Source: Blakeslea trispora
Lineage: Eukaryota; Mucoromycota; Mucoromycetes; Mucorales; Choanephoraceae
Assembly (NCBI GenBank): GCA_025331445.1
Contig: JAIWNE010000125.1
Coordinates: 32,891-96,890 of the forward strand
Direction: 5' to 3'
Length of the DNA: 64,000 nucleotides
Position numbers and translations under genes: made by a program. Of this stretch, positions 45,240-56,670 are shown piece by piece. The notes under the pieces were generated by a model. That model saw nothing but the letters and a program-made list of their open reading frames with translations, made no database searches and was not told the origin of the DNA. Every line of letters starts with the position of its first letter. Within the stretch, counting starts at the first letter, position 1.

Positions 45240-45630
45240 TGCTCGTTGCCGCCCATCATTCTGCATTGATCCTATACTTTGTTTACCAATGATACTTGGA
45301 GAGCTTAATCGTTGCCTCCGTTGGCGCCTTGGCTGGTTGCACATCTGGCTACTCTATGCTCTGTCCAATCCACCCATCAAGGTCCCTCATTAAATCTCAT
45401 GCTATCCATTGCCTAAATATGCAGCGCCATTTAACGATGCCTAAAACTGTTGTTGATCCACTCTCTTTCCTTTTAAAAACCTCCTTCCTACCTGCTATCC
45501 AGAACCCTGCCGCTCTGTTGTAACCCTGGACTATCCATTGGTCTACAATATGCAAGATCCTTTTTTAAACTTGATGACCTTCAAGATTGCGCCTTCTCCG
45601 CTGCATATTTAAGGCAAAGATTCCTAAATT
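45240..45630 (+). pseudogene. Non-LTR retrotransposon (LINE) ORF2 C-terminal remnant
   Basis: The open segment 45296-45523 reads GALAGCTSGYSMLCPIHP...SLIKSHAIHC..MQRHLTMP...DPLSFLL. This histidine/cysteine-bearing text resembles the region after the reverse-transcriptase domain in fungal LINE proteins. After the stop, the same frame continues PWTIHWSTICKIL. Stops on both sides show it is inactive. The family call rests on remembered pattern similarity, not on a search. Confidence 0.4.
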
Positions 45631-45912
45631 GGTTCCCCTCTCCACCCTCTACATGACACTTTTCACATTTATCCCATACACATAACCATTCCTTTTCTAC
45701 CTTTCATCTCAAAAGAGGTTTTTTAGATTCAATCTGTCCCGGGCAATTTTGTCCATATAGATTGTGTGCCCAATTGGGGGGGGGTAAACAAAAGTTATAT
45801 TTCTTTTTTTTTAATGCAAAGAAAAAAAAAAACGACATGTGAATTAGGTTGTTTTGATATTATTGTATGAGATCATGAATAAGAAAGGCTTCTCTGTTTT
45901 TTTTTCGATTAC

Positions 45913-46222
45913 TTATTTTTTGGCACCACCAGCAGCAGCTTCAGCTTTCTTGGCAGCAGCAGCTTCTTGTTTAGCACGCATGATAGCAGCGTCACTGGAG
46001 ATAGATCCTAGTCAATCCGCCTGTTAAAAATTAGGATTTTCTTTTGTCCTACTTACTTTTCCTTCTTTTGGTTGATTGTTTGACCATTCAAATTGGCCTT
46101 GCCTTTGTTTTCCTTTTCTTTCTTCTTCAAGTTTTTTAAACGAGCTTGTTCTCTTTGGTTGCCACCTAACAAATTATTAGCATTTCACATGTTTCTAAGC
46201 AGCAATCCTACTTACGAGTCAT
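45913..46222 (-). CDS. SERF/4F5-family small EDRK-rich protein
   Basis: Exons 46216-46222 (7 nt), 46057-46165 and 45913-45994 give 65 aa. The N-terminus MTRGNQREQARLKNLKKK matches the 4F5/SERF signature (M-RGNQRE-AR-KN-KK). A Lys/Glu-rich middle and an alanine-rich end (AAAAKKAEAAAGGAKK) follow. SERF proteins are disordered and can promote amyloid formation; their cellular role is unsettled. The 7-nt first coding exon is needed to supply Met-Thr and the first base of Arg. Confidence 0.85.
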
Positions 46223-46759
46223 ATTGTAATTGCTTTATTAAAAGAAGAAGAGTGTAAACTGAAAGAAAGGGGGAAAAAGAAAATATAAAATAGAAAGAAG
46301 AAAGAAGGTGATGGAAAAATAAACAAAATGTCCCAGCAAAAAAAAAAAAAAAAATTAACAAGTATCAGATTTAAATTCCCGCTTTGTCAAATGTTTTTTT
46401 TTGGCGCATGTATGGATAAACAGTAAATCTACATCAAAACATCACTTCTTGGTACTTTCCACAATACAAAACCAATTGAGTGGAAGGCATTAGTCTTTGG
46501 AAGTAAACAAGCAATTTTGAGCCATATTGGTTGGAAAGAAAAGTAGCTTTGAGTCTAATTGGAATACACAAGAGTTCCTGCTCAAGGTATACAGAAAATT
46601 GTATTTAGAGGGGGAAGAAAAAACAAACAGTCATTCTGACCACTAATTTTCAAGTCAACAATTCTGCCACATGCAATTGATACGTGATCTGTTAAATCTT
46701 CAGTTGTAGAGAATTCATGTCTTTAAAATAAAAAGGAGGGAAATGACACTTTATTTATT
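46223..46759. other. Intergenic spacer, no gene seen
   Basis: 540 bp upstream of the SERF gene and downstream of the peroxiredoxin gene. A 17-nt A run near 46340 and otherwise featureless A/T-rich DNA. Confidence 0.6.
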
Positions 46760-47368
46760 TTACAAGTGCTTGCTAACGTTTTCAACCAAGCTTACTTTCA
46801 AACCAGTGTTATCAGGTTCAACAAACAACTTTTGAACTTTACCATTATCCAAAATAGCAGCAAAGCGCTTGAAACGGTGATTACCAAGAGCACCAGTAGC
46901 ATCAAAATCAAGGTCCATAGCCTTGGCCAATTCACCCTTACTGTCAGCCAACAAGGTAACACCATTTTCCTCTGCTTGGTTAGCCTTACCCCATTCGGCC
47001 ATGACAAAGGCATCATTGACAGCAACACAAGCAATTGCATCAACACCCTTATTCTTCAATGCCTTGGCTTGATGAACATATCCAGGCAAGTGAGTCTTAC
47101 TACAGCCAGGTGTAAAGGCACCAGGAACACCTATTTTTTTTTTTTGGAAAAAAATTAAATACATCATTCAATGACGAAAATCAAAATAATAGTTTTTACC
47201 AAACAAGATGGCCTTTTTGCCTTGGAAAAAGTCGCCTGTCTTGACAGTTTCGGCAGGAGACTTGAGTTGAACTTCAACATTGGGAAGAACATCGCCTTCT
47301 GCAATAGATAAGCGAGAAGTGTTGGAAAATGCGCGACGTTGAACTTGTTGGAAAGTGGTACGCAACAT
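46760..47368 (-). CDS. Peroxiredoxin-5 type, probably mitochondrial
   Basis: Thiol peroxidase reducing H2O2 and alkyl hydroperoxides. Exons 47200-47368 and 46760-47130 (69-nt intron) give 179 aa. Residues 1-20 (MLRTTFQQVQRRAFSNTSR) are basic and Ser/Thr-rich, a mitochondrial presequence. The peroxidatic Cys is C66 in VPGAFTPGCSKTHLPGY. C-terminal RFAAILDNGKV and the LFVEPD motif are typical of the PRX5/Ahp1 group. I see no obvious second conserved Cys at the human PRDX5 resolving position, so resolution may use another partner. Confidence 0.92.
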
Positions 47369-48839
47369 GTTTAAGAAAAAAAAAATTGATAAAGAAACAA
47401 AGAAAAAGGTTTTCCCAAAAAAAAAAAAAGTTATTCAAGTTGCGCTTTTTAATTTTGACACAAATTTGCGCCACGATGTCATACCTTTAGACAATCTAGA
47501 TAAACAAGTCTCTAAACAATCATTTGTTGCCAGTTCTTGTTCAGTTGGATTTTTTTGAATCAACATGATTCGATTCTATGTCACAAAAACGAAAGAAAGA
47601 GACATGCATGAACTTTGGTAGACATGCTGAACAACACAAGCAGATCCACAACAACTTGAATATGAATAAAGAAAGTATTCTGTTTAAGCTGTTGAGTAAA
47701 AAAAAACAGGTATGCGTAATTATAATAATGCAAACAAGAAGCTTTGTTGTTTAACAAAATCATATTAACAATTGTCTAAAAGTCAATAGACATTGATGCT
47801 TCTCTTTCAGTTGTACAAACTTGAATGCGCTGCCTTTCTATTACTCACGTATTTTGGGATAATCACATAAAGTTATCGTTCTTGGGCGTTTTTTTTTTTT
47901 TGCCTTTTCTCCTTGAAAGCCATCGTCCTTTTTCTCATGTCATTGAACAAATTGTATCTTTTGGATTATTGAGATCTCCAGTATCGTTAGGGAGTAGGAA
48001 GGAAAATTGAATTGGTATCTGCCCTTGCCTCCTATGGATTTAAGCCCATCAACAACTCGATCATAGTCTCTTTTGAGGGTGCATGAACAGAACTTAAGCG
48101 GATGATGGATCAAATAGAGCCGCTTGTACGAGCCAATAGAAATATCCCTCCTGTTGCAAACTATCGCAACATGCCTTAAAGTGAAATACATCGTCTTTCA
48201 AAAATGGATGTCACATCAGCTTATTGTAGACAGTATAAAATCAAAGAAACTGTCATTTGAGAGATTTGTGACAAGCTGAATTTTGATGTTTCTGATAATT
48301 ACATTTCAAATTGATTTTCTTTTTTTTTTTTTTTTCAAAAAGAAACCAGTTCTACTGCAAGTTCATATTGTGTAATTATCTCGGATTCAATCAATCATCC
48401 CGTTGTAATTAGATCTGTATGAGCTAGTTTTTTTTTGCACTAGAATGACTGGTCATCTCAATTAGAAAGAAATACTTTTACTAAAGTAAAATCACAAGAA
48501 TCGAAAGGGCTTATTCTGATAGTATTGGGCTTCTCAAACAAGATCCTTCATTGGTATTGAATATATACCATTAAGGTATGAACTAAGAAATGTAATGCTA
48601 TATCAGGGTTGATAACTATAAACGATAAGGCTTGAATGTATCAAATAAATCTGAAAAAGCAGCAAGAAAGTCATTTATGTTGTATTAAGAAAAAACATTA
48701 TTCAAGCTTTTTTTTTTTTACTTTATAGAAAATAATTAAATAAATAAATAGAATTAGAGAAAAAAAAAAGGGGAGGCTAGGATATACATTATAAAGGAGA
48801 GGGGGGGGGAAATCAAGAATCATTAAATGTCTTACAAAA
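47369..48839. other. Gene-poor interval
   Basis: 1.5 kb between the peroxiredoxin start and the transporter stop. A minus-strand ORF at 47940-48191 contains YKRLYLIHHPLKFCSCTLKRDYD, slightly protein-like, but has no recognised domain or neighbouring exons. T and G homopolymers are near the transporter 3' end. Confidence 0.5.
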
Positions 48840-50747
48840 CTAAAGTCTAAAGCGGAAATCCAAACGATCGTTTCCTTCATGTTTGGTGGTCTTCAAATAT
48901 TCCTTCTTTTCATCATCTGTCATGGCGTTCCATTTCTTTTCTCTGTACTTGTTGGTCAAGAAGTATCTAACATGTTGAATCAAAACGAGAGCAATGGTAG
49001 CGCAGCAAATAGCAAAATTAATCCAATTGCCTTTAAAGAATCGTGGAGCATCACTTTGTTCTATTCAAACAAGAATTTAGATTAAACAACTTGTCACTTT
49101 CTTTTTTATACAATATGCCCAAAACTTACGATATATTTGAGAGCCTGGAATACCAGCAATATTAGCTGCACCAACAATGGCACCTAAAGCCAGCGTACGT
49201 TTACCGATAGGAGCCAAATTAGAGGACATCCAAGCAATGTGCATACCATGCCATGAAGGAGAAGAGGCCAAGAAAAGAGCCGCACCGTAAAAGTTCCATG
49301 CACCTGCATTATCCTTGAGTAACTCAAGTACCAGGAAGCCCACAAGAGACCAGATAGGACCGATAAGAGCATGGAAAGCATAATAACCAGCTCTGTCTGC
49401 ATGGTGTGCAATGAGCATGGAAGCAATCAGACCAATGATGAATGAAGGGACAGTAAGTAAATTACTGGTTGTCACTGGGAAACCATAACTTTTGATTAAA
49501 GTAGGAAGATAAGTACCAACAGGGTAAGTAGGTAACATGCTATTGAAATAAAGAAAGGTGAGTCGACTTTTTTTTTTTTCTTTTTTCTGTTTTTTTTTTC
49601 TTACCTAGAGAAACAGATAAGCATATGAGTCCATAATCGAGTATCGAGGAGACTGATCTTGACATCACGCCAAGTAACATTATCCTTTTGATTGACTTTA
49701 GTTACATCATCACGAATAATTCTAGCAATTGCAATTTGAGATTGACGTTCAGTGAACCAGCCACTTTTGCCATGAATTCCACCAGATGTATGGAAAGGAC
49801 TTGAGGGAATATAAAAGCTAAAAAAAAAAGAAAGAGGTCAGTTACTTACTTTTAAGAAAATAAAATCATTTGCTTACATGGCAATGAATCCCACAATATG
49901 AGTAAAGATACCATCAATAATGAAAAGCCATTTCCAACCATAAAGACCACCAATACCCGAAAGTCTGAAAATACCAAAAGAAATCAAACCAGAGAAAGCA
50001 GAAGCAAAGTTTTGTAAAGCCCAAAACCAAGAAAGGCGACTTGCTAATTCCTTTGTCTTGTACCAACCTGTCAAATAAACAAGACAAGCTGGAATGAAAC
50101 CTGCTTCTGTGAATGAAATGAAGAAACGAACAGCTAAAAATCCATTCAAGTCCTAATTGTACAGGTGAGTAAAAAAAAAAAAGAATATGAAAGAGTAATG
50201 TCTTTGTTAACTTACATGAATAAGTGCATGAGCCCAAGTCACAATAGCCCAAGAGAACATAAGGATAGGAATCCAGACATGAGCACCCACACGTTTGACA
50301 ATAGCATTGGTAAATAAGGTAACAACAGTAAACACAATGGAATGAATCAATGTGCCAGTATTGACACCTGTCATATCAAATCCTAAATCAGCAGGTAAAT
50401 TATCAGAAATGGCATTTGCTAAACAAACAAACAAAGGGATTAATCTCTCTTCAAACAATTTTTTTTTTTTACTTACATATATTGGTACGATCCATATTGA
50501 GAACAAATGTCATGAGCAAAAAAAAGGGCATTAACCGGGTATCGATCAGAAACAGTACTCTCTTTTCTTCTTCTGGTGTCCATTCCAAATCTGCATAGTA
50601 TCCTTCCACTTGATTTGCTAAATCATCTGTAGAATTACTAGAGAAGGATGCTATGGAAGACTTTTTCTTTTCGGTATAAACATCATGATTGGCCTCTACT
50701 TTTTCGTTTGGCACTTGTAGTGTGGTATCTTCTTGAGATGGTTTCAT
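48840..50747 (-). CDS. MFS transporter, anion:cation symporter (Dal5-like) family
   Basis: Twelve-helix plasma-membrane transporter. Exons 50477-50747, 50216-50418, 49878-50152, 49605-49817, 49130-49539 and 48840-49060 give 530 aa. After a roughly 80-residue cytosolic N-terminus, TM1 is LMPFFLLMTFVLNMDRTNI. The AVRFFISFTEAGFIPACLVYLTGWYKTKELASR region (seen in part) and GLYGWKWLFIIDG match the ACS family, which includes allantoate, nicotinate and other organic-anion permeases. The end KYREKKWNAMTDDEKKEY is also family-like. The substrate cannot be read from sequence. Confidence 0.9.
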
Positions 50748-52958
50748 AAGGATATATTTTACTTTCTCTTTCTAAAAGAAAGAAATCTTTTTTGATATAT
50801 AACGAAAAATAAAAGAGAAGGTAAGTTTTGTCTTATATATAAACAAGACCCTAAAGTTTGATTTGTGTTCATTTCCAAATAAAGGAATCAAGTAAAAAAA
50901 AAAATACGCCATCATCCTAACCAAGAATTGTGCAATTTCAAAGAAAAATTGAAAATGAATAGTGTAACCTCAAGATGAGTTTTCTTTACATTTACCAATG
51001 TACGACCTGACCTTAAATAAGTGAGTAAGCAGTAATCCCACTGATCAGTTTATTGGGCAATTTTGCGTCATTTCCCATTGGAGTTGCATAAACATAATTG
51101 TGTCAAACTGAATCGTATTGCGTATTCACAGTGTACCGAACTTTTTTTTTTATCGTTTTTAGAAATAATCAATGAATCCAACCAAACAGAGATATCTAGA
51201 TTGTTTACAAAAGAAGGGTTTTCTATTAAGTTTTGTATAGTCCTACTATAGAAACTGTCTAAACTCTATAGGGTTGGTTTCCTTGCCCTTTTTTTTTTAA
51301 TCTCTTTTTCAAAAAGCAAAGCACAATTCAAGTAACTTCATCTATAGTCTTTCTCCTGATCTTTGCATGGCTTGTGTGACTCTAGAGTTTTTTTTTCTCT
51401 CTCTTTTATCATGAGAATTTTCTTCCTCCACTTGTAAGACAAGTAACTTTAATAAAAAAAAAAAAGAGTCCACTCGTTATAGATTGTTAGCTTTATTCTT
51501 TGTTTTGTAAAGCTTGAAATGTAATTTGTTGAAATAAAGAAACAGAAATTCCTTATAATTGGGAAAAAATCGTCGCTTCCTCTTGCATGTGAATCATTAG
51601 TTCAAAAGAGAAAAAAAACTGTCGGGTACGACTTGAACTGTATCTTGACTTCCTAAACACGCACACGCACACATTGTTCCAGGTACTTTTTTTTTTAATT
51701 CTTCTTCTAGAGTGAGCAAGGAGAAATGGCTGTGTATAGTCTTTGTTTTATGTGAAGCGTAATGCTCTTCAAGGAGAAACCATGCTTTCCTATTGTTTTT
51801 AAATACTCTGCTTTCAGAAATGACTTGTTTATGAACATCATTTACTTATAGTGAGTAAAAAAGACAAAAAGATCAAGTAAGCTTTTATCCAACTATCCAA
51901 ACTAAAATCATGTTGGAAGAGAGAGAGAAAATTTCGAGTACAAAAAAATAGGATGCTTTTTTCAAAATGATCAATGTTTGGTTTAAACGAATCATAACAA
52001 AAAAAAAAAGTAGAGAAATATTCGAAATATGAGCAATTCATACCACTTTGACCATCACTGTGGATCGGTAAAATGGAAGCAGAGAAAAGAAATTCTCGGA
52101 TAGTAATTGTGAAAGAAAAAACGAATGCTGATTCAAAGATGTTTGTATCTTTCAATTTGTACATCAGGCACTAGATGATGTCTCTAAAGCCATATGGTAC
52201 AGTAGTAGCTCTATATAAGGGTATTCTCTATAAGGGTGAGATTTTCAAGATTTCTGGCTACCCTTGAATAGAGCGACTACTGTATAAATCGAGTTAGATA
52301 GATGTAAGGGAATCGCTGTTTCTTATGATCAACTTGAAACATCTTTCTTTCTCAGTCTATCCACACTGAAGGTTCGATTACTAGAGTCATTTTCGTCGAG
52401 TATCAAATCCCTAATTTCAGTTGGACATGATCTCTTCAAAATAAAATAGACAAAAACGAGCACTGACCTATGACAATGACCTTGTTTTGTACCTTGCATT
52501 CCTGCAACTATGCATGATAATAATAATGAAAAGAGAGAGCCATATGGCTCATATTTTTTTTTTGAAAAGGCAGAACTTCATGTTCCTTTTGTGCCAGATA
52601 AAAAAAAAAAGGGTACCCATCATTGTCTAGAAACGAGTGTTTTATTGTTGCTTACTTGTCTGTCTGGTTTTGTCTCTCTACGGTACCCAATTGAAGCCTG
52701 TGTCTGTTTGCCACTTGATAGTTGCACCTATCTGTAGTCCTCACCCTTCCCTTCAACCTCTTCCTTTCTCATCCAACATCCAATTCAACATATTTCTCCA
52801 AGAAAAAAAAGGGGGCGAGAGATTTTCCTTTTGTTCCTGTCCAGTGGTAAAGTAAAACCGCAGTTCTTGGTGAATGTGGCGGAGTAACCTCTATTTATTT
52901 CAATCCAAAAGAAAAAAAAAAAAAACTAAAATTTAGCATTTCTTTTTTTGGGTTATCA
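50748..52958. other. Gene-poor interval containing a MITE
   Basis: 2.2 kb between the transporter and the tRNA ligase. A short terminal-inverted-repeat element lies at 52198-52284. ORFs here are short and compositionally biased. The last 150 bp should hold the tRNA ligase promoter. Confidence 0.5.
52198..52284. mobile_element. Miniature inverted-repeat element, Tc1/mariner/pogo type
   Basis: CAGTAGTAGCTCTATATAAG at 52200 is matched, in reverse complement, by the end at 52282 over 23 bp with three mismatches. Both ends begin CAGTAGT and are flanked by TA, the target duplication of Tc1/mariner-family elements. The whole unit is 83 bp plus TA and has no coding capacity, so it would depend on a transposase elsewhere. 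Confidence 0.7.
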
Positions 52959-54192
52959 ATGTCTACTGTGAATATTCCCCCTCTTCAACACGACCCAGCT
53001 CATGTCGACCAAGTGATTCAAAAACTATACCAATACAAACAAGAAAACCCAAAAGAATTACGGAATAAACAATATACCCTTGGGAATGGAGAGAATTGGA
53101 CCAGTTGGACTATGCGAGAGACTGTCTATCGAAGAAAGGCGTCTGTCTTTCCTACTATGGCCCGTGGTCTATTTACTCGAGAAAGGCAAGGTCAATTTGA
53201 AGTGATGGTTCGAGGTTACGATAAGTTCTTTAATGTATTAGAAACCAGTGCTACTCAAGTAAGTGTCTTGTTATTTCTTTACATTGTGCTTCTTACTCAT
53301 ATCATCTAAAAAAAAAGTGGCCAGCCTTAGCATCAGAGACTGAAGGACCTTATGAAGTGACGGCCAAAGAGAATGGCTGTATCATCTTTATTGCTGCTCT
53401 CTCTTCAGAAAAAGTGGTGGTGACTTCAAAACATGCCATTCCCTTGATTCAAGATGACAGTCAAGCACATGCAGGTGTAGGTTATCGATGGTTATTGACT
53501 CATTTAGCCTCTGTTGAAAAGAGTGAAGCTGATTTAGCTCATTGGTTAAGTCAACATCAAATTACATTGGTAGCCGAGGTAAGCAAATCAGCCATTTGCT
53601 ATCATTCAAAAACTAATGTATTTCTCTCAAGCTGTGTGATGATGCATTTGAAGAGCATGTGTTGGCTTATGCAGAAAAGAAAAGAGGACTTTATCTCCAT
53701 GGTGTCAATTACAATACAGTTGAATTAGAGACTTTGGCCAGTGTTCAGGTACAACAACTGGCCCATGATTTCGGTTTCCATGCTACCGATTATCAGATCA
53801 TGGACTCTATAGATCAAGTCAAACAGATGGCTGAGGTACTACAACAGACAGGTATCTTTCAAGGGAGAGAGGTAGAAGGTGCTGTGGTACGGTGTAGACG
53901 AAAGGGACATGATTTCATGTTCAAGATCAAGAGTGAACCTTACCTGATGTATCGAGAATACCGAGAGGTCACTCATCAGTTATTAGATAAACCAAAAGAA
54001 GGCGGGATTCGGTTAAAGGAAAAGGGAGTGAAAATGAACTATGAAAAGACACGGTTTTATGTAGATTGGTTACGTCTACGTGTGGTTGATCATCCCGAGT
54101 GGTTTCAAGAGTATGGCTCACATAAGGGGATTGTTCAAGTACGAGTTGCATTTGAAAAGGATTGGGAAAATGGTCAATTTCTATCCAAATAA
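52959..54192 (+). CDS. TRL1: Fungal tRNA ligase, adenylyltransferase (ligase) domain only
   Basis: Joins tRNA halves after splicing and, in yeasts, HAC1 mRNA in the unfolded-protein response. Exons 52959-53258, 53318-53578 and 53632-54192 give 373 aa. The nucleotidyl motif KENGCIIF (lysine near residue 121) and other Trl1 blocks (GENWTSWTMRETVYRRKAS, EGAVVRCRR, FMFKIKSEPYLMYREYRE, FYVDWLR) are clear. The ORF stops just where Trl1 would pass to its polynucleotide kinase and cyclic phosphodiesterase domains. No such domains lie downstream; the next gene begins 54 bp later and is unrelated. Confidence 0.88.
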
Positions 54193-54245
54193 ATTCTTTT
54201 TTTTTTTACACCATTTTTTTATATATCTATTTTCTGATTGACACT

Positions 54246-55589
54246 ATGTCTGTCCATGATCTAGTCGATGATCAGCTTCAACATGTTCGTGACCAACTAA
54301 CACCTGGTTTTCAGTTTTCTCTACAGCTTCAAACTGCATTTGACCCTCATGGGCATAGACCATCAGGTTTCTATTACAAGGTTCTTTCATGACCTTTCTT
54401 TAACCACCCCCTATCTATTGATAGTCAAACCTATTTGGCTTCAGTCTACTTCAAAGCCTTCATTAGAACCTATTATTATATCCTTTTTTTTTTCCTTTTG
54501 GTCTATATTGAACCTCGTTTTTAAAATTGCCTTTTACTATACTATACTTGACTCTTTCTTTTTTTTTTTCTATACAAGGTCACTAAAGGAATTCCACCTA
54601 AAATGTCTCATACAAAAAAAAAGGAAGAAGAAAATACTCAGCCAATCAACACAGATATCACAGAGATTATTCAATCCATGCACTCATTGTCTACGACTGA
54701 TACTCAACAACGTACCAGTCTACTAGAGACCATAGCCAGTTGCGATCTAGACCAATTGAAACAATTGATTCAACTGGACATGGATTGGCCTGAAGAGACC
54801 ATGGTCAACTGTTTTGAGACATGGATCAGTTTGGATTTACCTAAACTTCATCTTACTTTTCTTGTGTACGCCATTCTCTATCCAAAGGTAAAGGCATGTT
54901 CTCTCAATATAGTGATACTAGGCTTATGTTTTCTCCTAGGATAGATTATCGGCTTATCTTCTAGTGCACCTCGATGGATGATGAATCTAGTGCTTACGAT
55001 AGCCAAGCAAGAAGGAAAACCCATCTTGAATGGCTTGATTGTGCCTCTTGTGTTCCAGACTGACTTGGCCAAGCCTCAGACAGAAGTTATTCTGAAACTA
55101 GCAGAATCCCTCTCTGACTCTCAACGTTATCTATTTCTTCAGTAAAGTACAAGAAAAAGAATTGCTGATAGCTGTATGTATTGTTTCTAACATCTTTTTT
55201 TTTAAAAAAGAATTTTATTAAATGACGGAGAAGACTACTTCACAAGCGCACTCTCTGTTCTTTCAAATCAACATCGTCATACACTCAAACCATGGAATGA
55301 CAGTTTATTTCAAATCCTTCAGACCATCCTAAAACCACCCTTGAAACAGTTAACAAAGAGAGATCTAGAAGACTTGCTAAGATCAATTGACATGCTTGTT
55401 CAGGCTGATCCCAAGGATAAACAGTCTATGCAACTCCTGCTTTTATTAACCAGTAAATACAGTCAATGGCTGGTTGAATTTGACATGATTGTCACAGTGG
55501 AAAGGATAGCTCAGACAAGTACCATGTTTCTAAAGCGCGCTGTCTTGAGCCAGATGAGTGCTTTACAGAAGAAATCATTGGCTTTGTAG
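54246..55589 (+). CDS. Fanconi anemia FANCE-like protein
   Basis: Exons 54246-54380, 54579-54887, 54945-55141 and 55211-55589 give 339 aa. From about residue 75 on the protein is alpha-helical with repeat-like leucines, and it ends LLTSKYSQWL...TVERIAQTSTMFLKRAVLSQMSAL. This matches the end of animal FANCE (long helical repeats, then a TxFLKxS/A-type motif). FANCE bridges the FA core complex to FANCD2 in crosslink repair. The first exon is uncertain: its donor (GTTCTT) is weak and the intron is 198 nt; an alternative start is the ATG at 54603. The call rests on pattern memory, so an HHM search is needed for proof. Confidence 0.6.
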
Positions 55590-56359
55590 CTCTGTGGTTA
55601 GGCTATCTTGCCATGTCTGAAGGTAAGATTCAGATAGACTTGGTTGATGTGTCCAGATGGATAACAAGACTAATCCTTCCTCTCTTGATTGCATCTCTCT
55701 TAATCCTCTTAATAAAGATCGCTTTGTCTCTAATTCTTTTGTATACATTTCAGTGATGGTATGGATATGTTGTGCTGTTTTTTTTTAAGAAATGAGTGTG
55801 TGTGTCAGTAACATGAGGGGTATACATGGAGTGTTATTGCTTACTCAACGTAGTCAGTGACCATGTTTGAAAGATGGGCTGAACTAGCATGTCTGATCCA
55901 TGTCTTTTTTCAGTTTGATCCACAAGTACTGAAAGATCTTGGTCTAATCGCTTCATTTTATCATATTGTTTGGCCTACATTAGAAAATGTAAATATGGGT
56001 GTTAGACATCCAGCTTTTTGTTCATTACCAACTTGTCCAGCAAGTCACTGAGTTTAGTAGCGTGTTGTTCAACGATCTTTTCCATTTTTTGATCAAATGC
56101 TTGGATGAGATTAGGTAATGACAGTGTCAATTGAGGATGCCAATACTGAGGCTCATCAACATATCTTTTTTTTGTTTGTTAATATCAACTCTTGTTGAAA
56201 AATAAATAATATTTACTTGTGTTGAATAACAGCATTGGCAAGTGCATTAGCTGTTGGGAAAGCATGACTATTGATTTCTTCCCAAGTAGCCTGAGCTCTT
56301 TTAAAGTCTTCTAATACTGTCACCAATTGACGTTGTAATGAACCGACCACTTGAGACAT
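55575..56359 (-). CDS. CINP-like (CDK2-interacting protein) homologue
   Basis: Four short exons (56217-56359, 56029-56164, 55845-55974, 55575-55774) give 202 aa; no single ORF is long, so the gene is easily missed. It aligns by eye with human CINP: ATWEEINSHAFPTANALAN near residue 22, then a coiled coil, then FQTWSLTTLTQHIHTITEMY, KELETKRSLLRGL and LLSIWTHQPSL (human LSYLSMWLHQPYV). Human CINP links CDK2/CDC7, ATRIP and ribosome biogenesis factors. The stop overlaps the 3' end of the FANCE-like gene by 15 coding bases on the other strand. Confidence 0.75.
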
Positions 56360-56670
56360 ACTAAACAAAGGAGTTTATTCTCTCCTAAAAAAAAAAGAAA
56401 AGAAACGCTGTTATATTTTTGATTTTTTTTTTACTTTCCCCCCCCCCCCCTTAATAAACATAAAAAGCATGGTGAAAGGTAAGCAAGCATCATGCTACAA
56501 AAGCAACTTTAATAACAGTATCAAGAAATAGAAACAGAACAAACAAAAGTAAGTTCATCATAAATCAAAAAAAAAAGGAACGACTTGTTGTCTAAACTCT
56601 CTTCACTCTATGCAAACAGACTCCTTCAGACAACTCAACACAGACAGGCAGTAAGGCAGAAGTGGAAAAG

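Larger units (their letters stand above)
44106..45912. other. Gene-poor interval with transposon traces
   Basis: 1.8 kb upstream of IMP4. It holds a GC-richer block with a 12-bp palindrome (about 44294-44350), a C-rich patch near 44600-44635 and a LINE-like ORF remnant (45240-45630). I see no intact gene. Confidence 0.5.

Noticed and set aside
47940..48191. 83-aa minus-strand ORF, possible transposon fragment
   Set aside because: Slightly protein-like text but no motif or adjoining frame to support a family.
52365..52400. GGTTCGATTAC, resembling a tRNA T-loop/B box
   Set aside because: No A box, acceptor stem or anticodon arm at the required distance.
54193..54380. Possible continuation of the tRNA ligase into kinase/CPD domains
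   Set aside because: No usable donor before the stop at 54192, and downstream text lacks a kinase P-loop or HxT phosphodiesterase motifs.
56440..56452. Poly-C tract (also near 25335, 41405, 45145, 58559)
   Set aside because: Homopolymers scattered in spacers; no consistent position relative to genes to justify a functional call.
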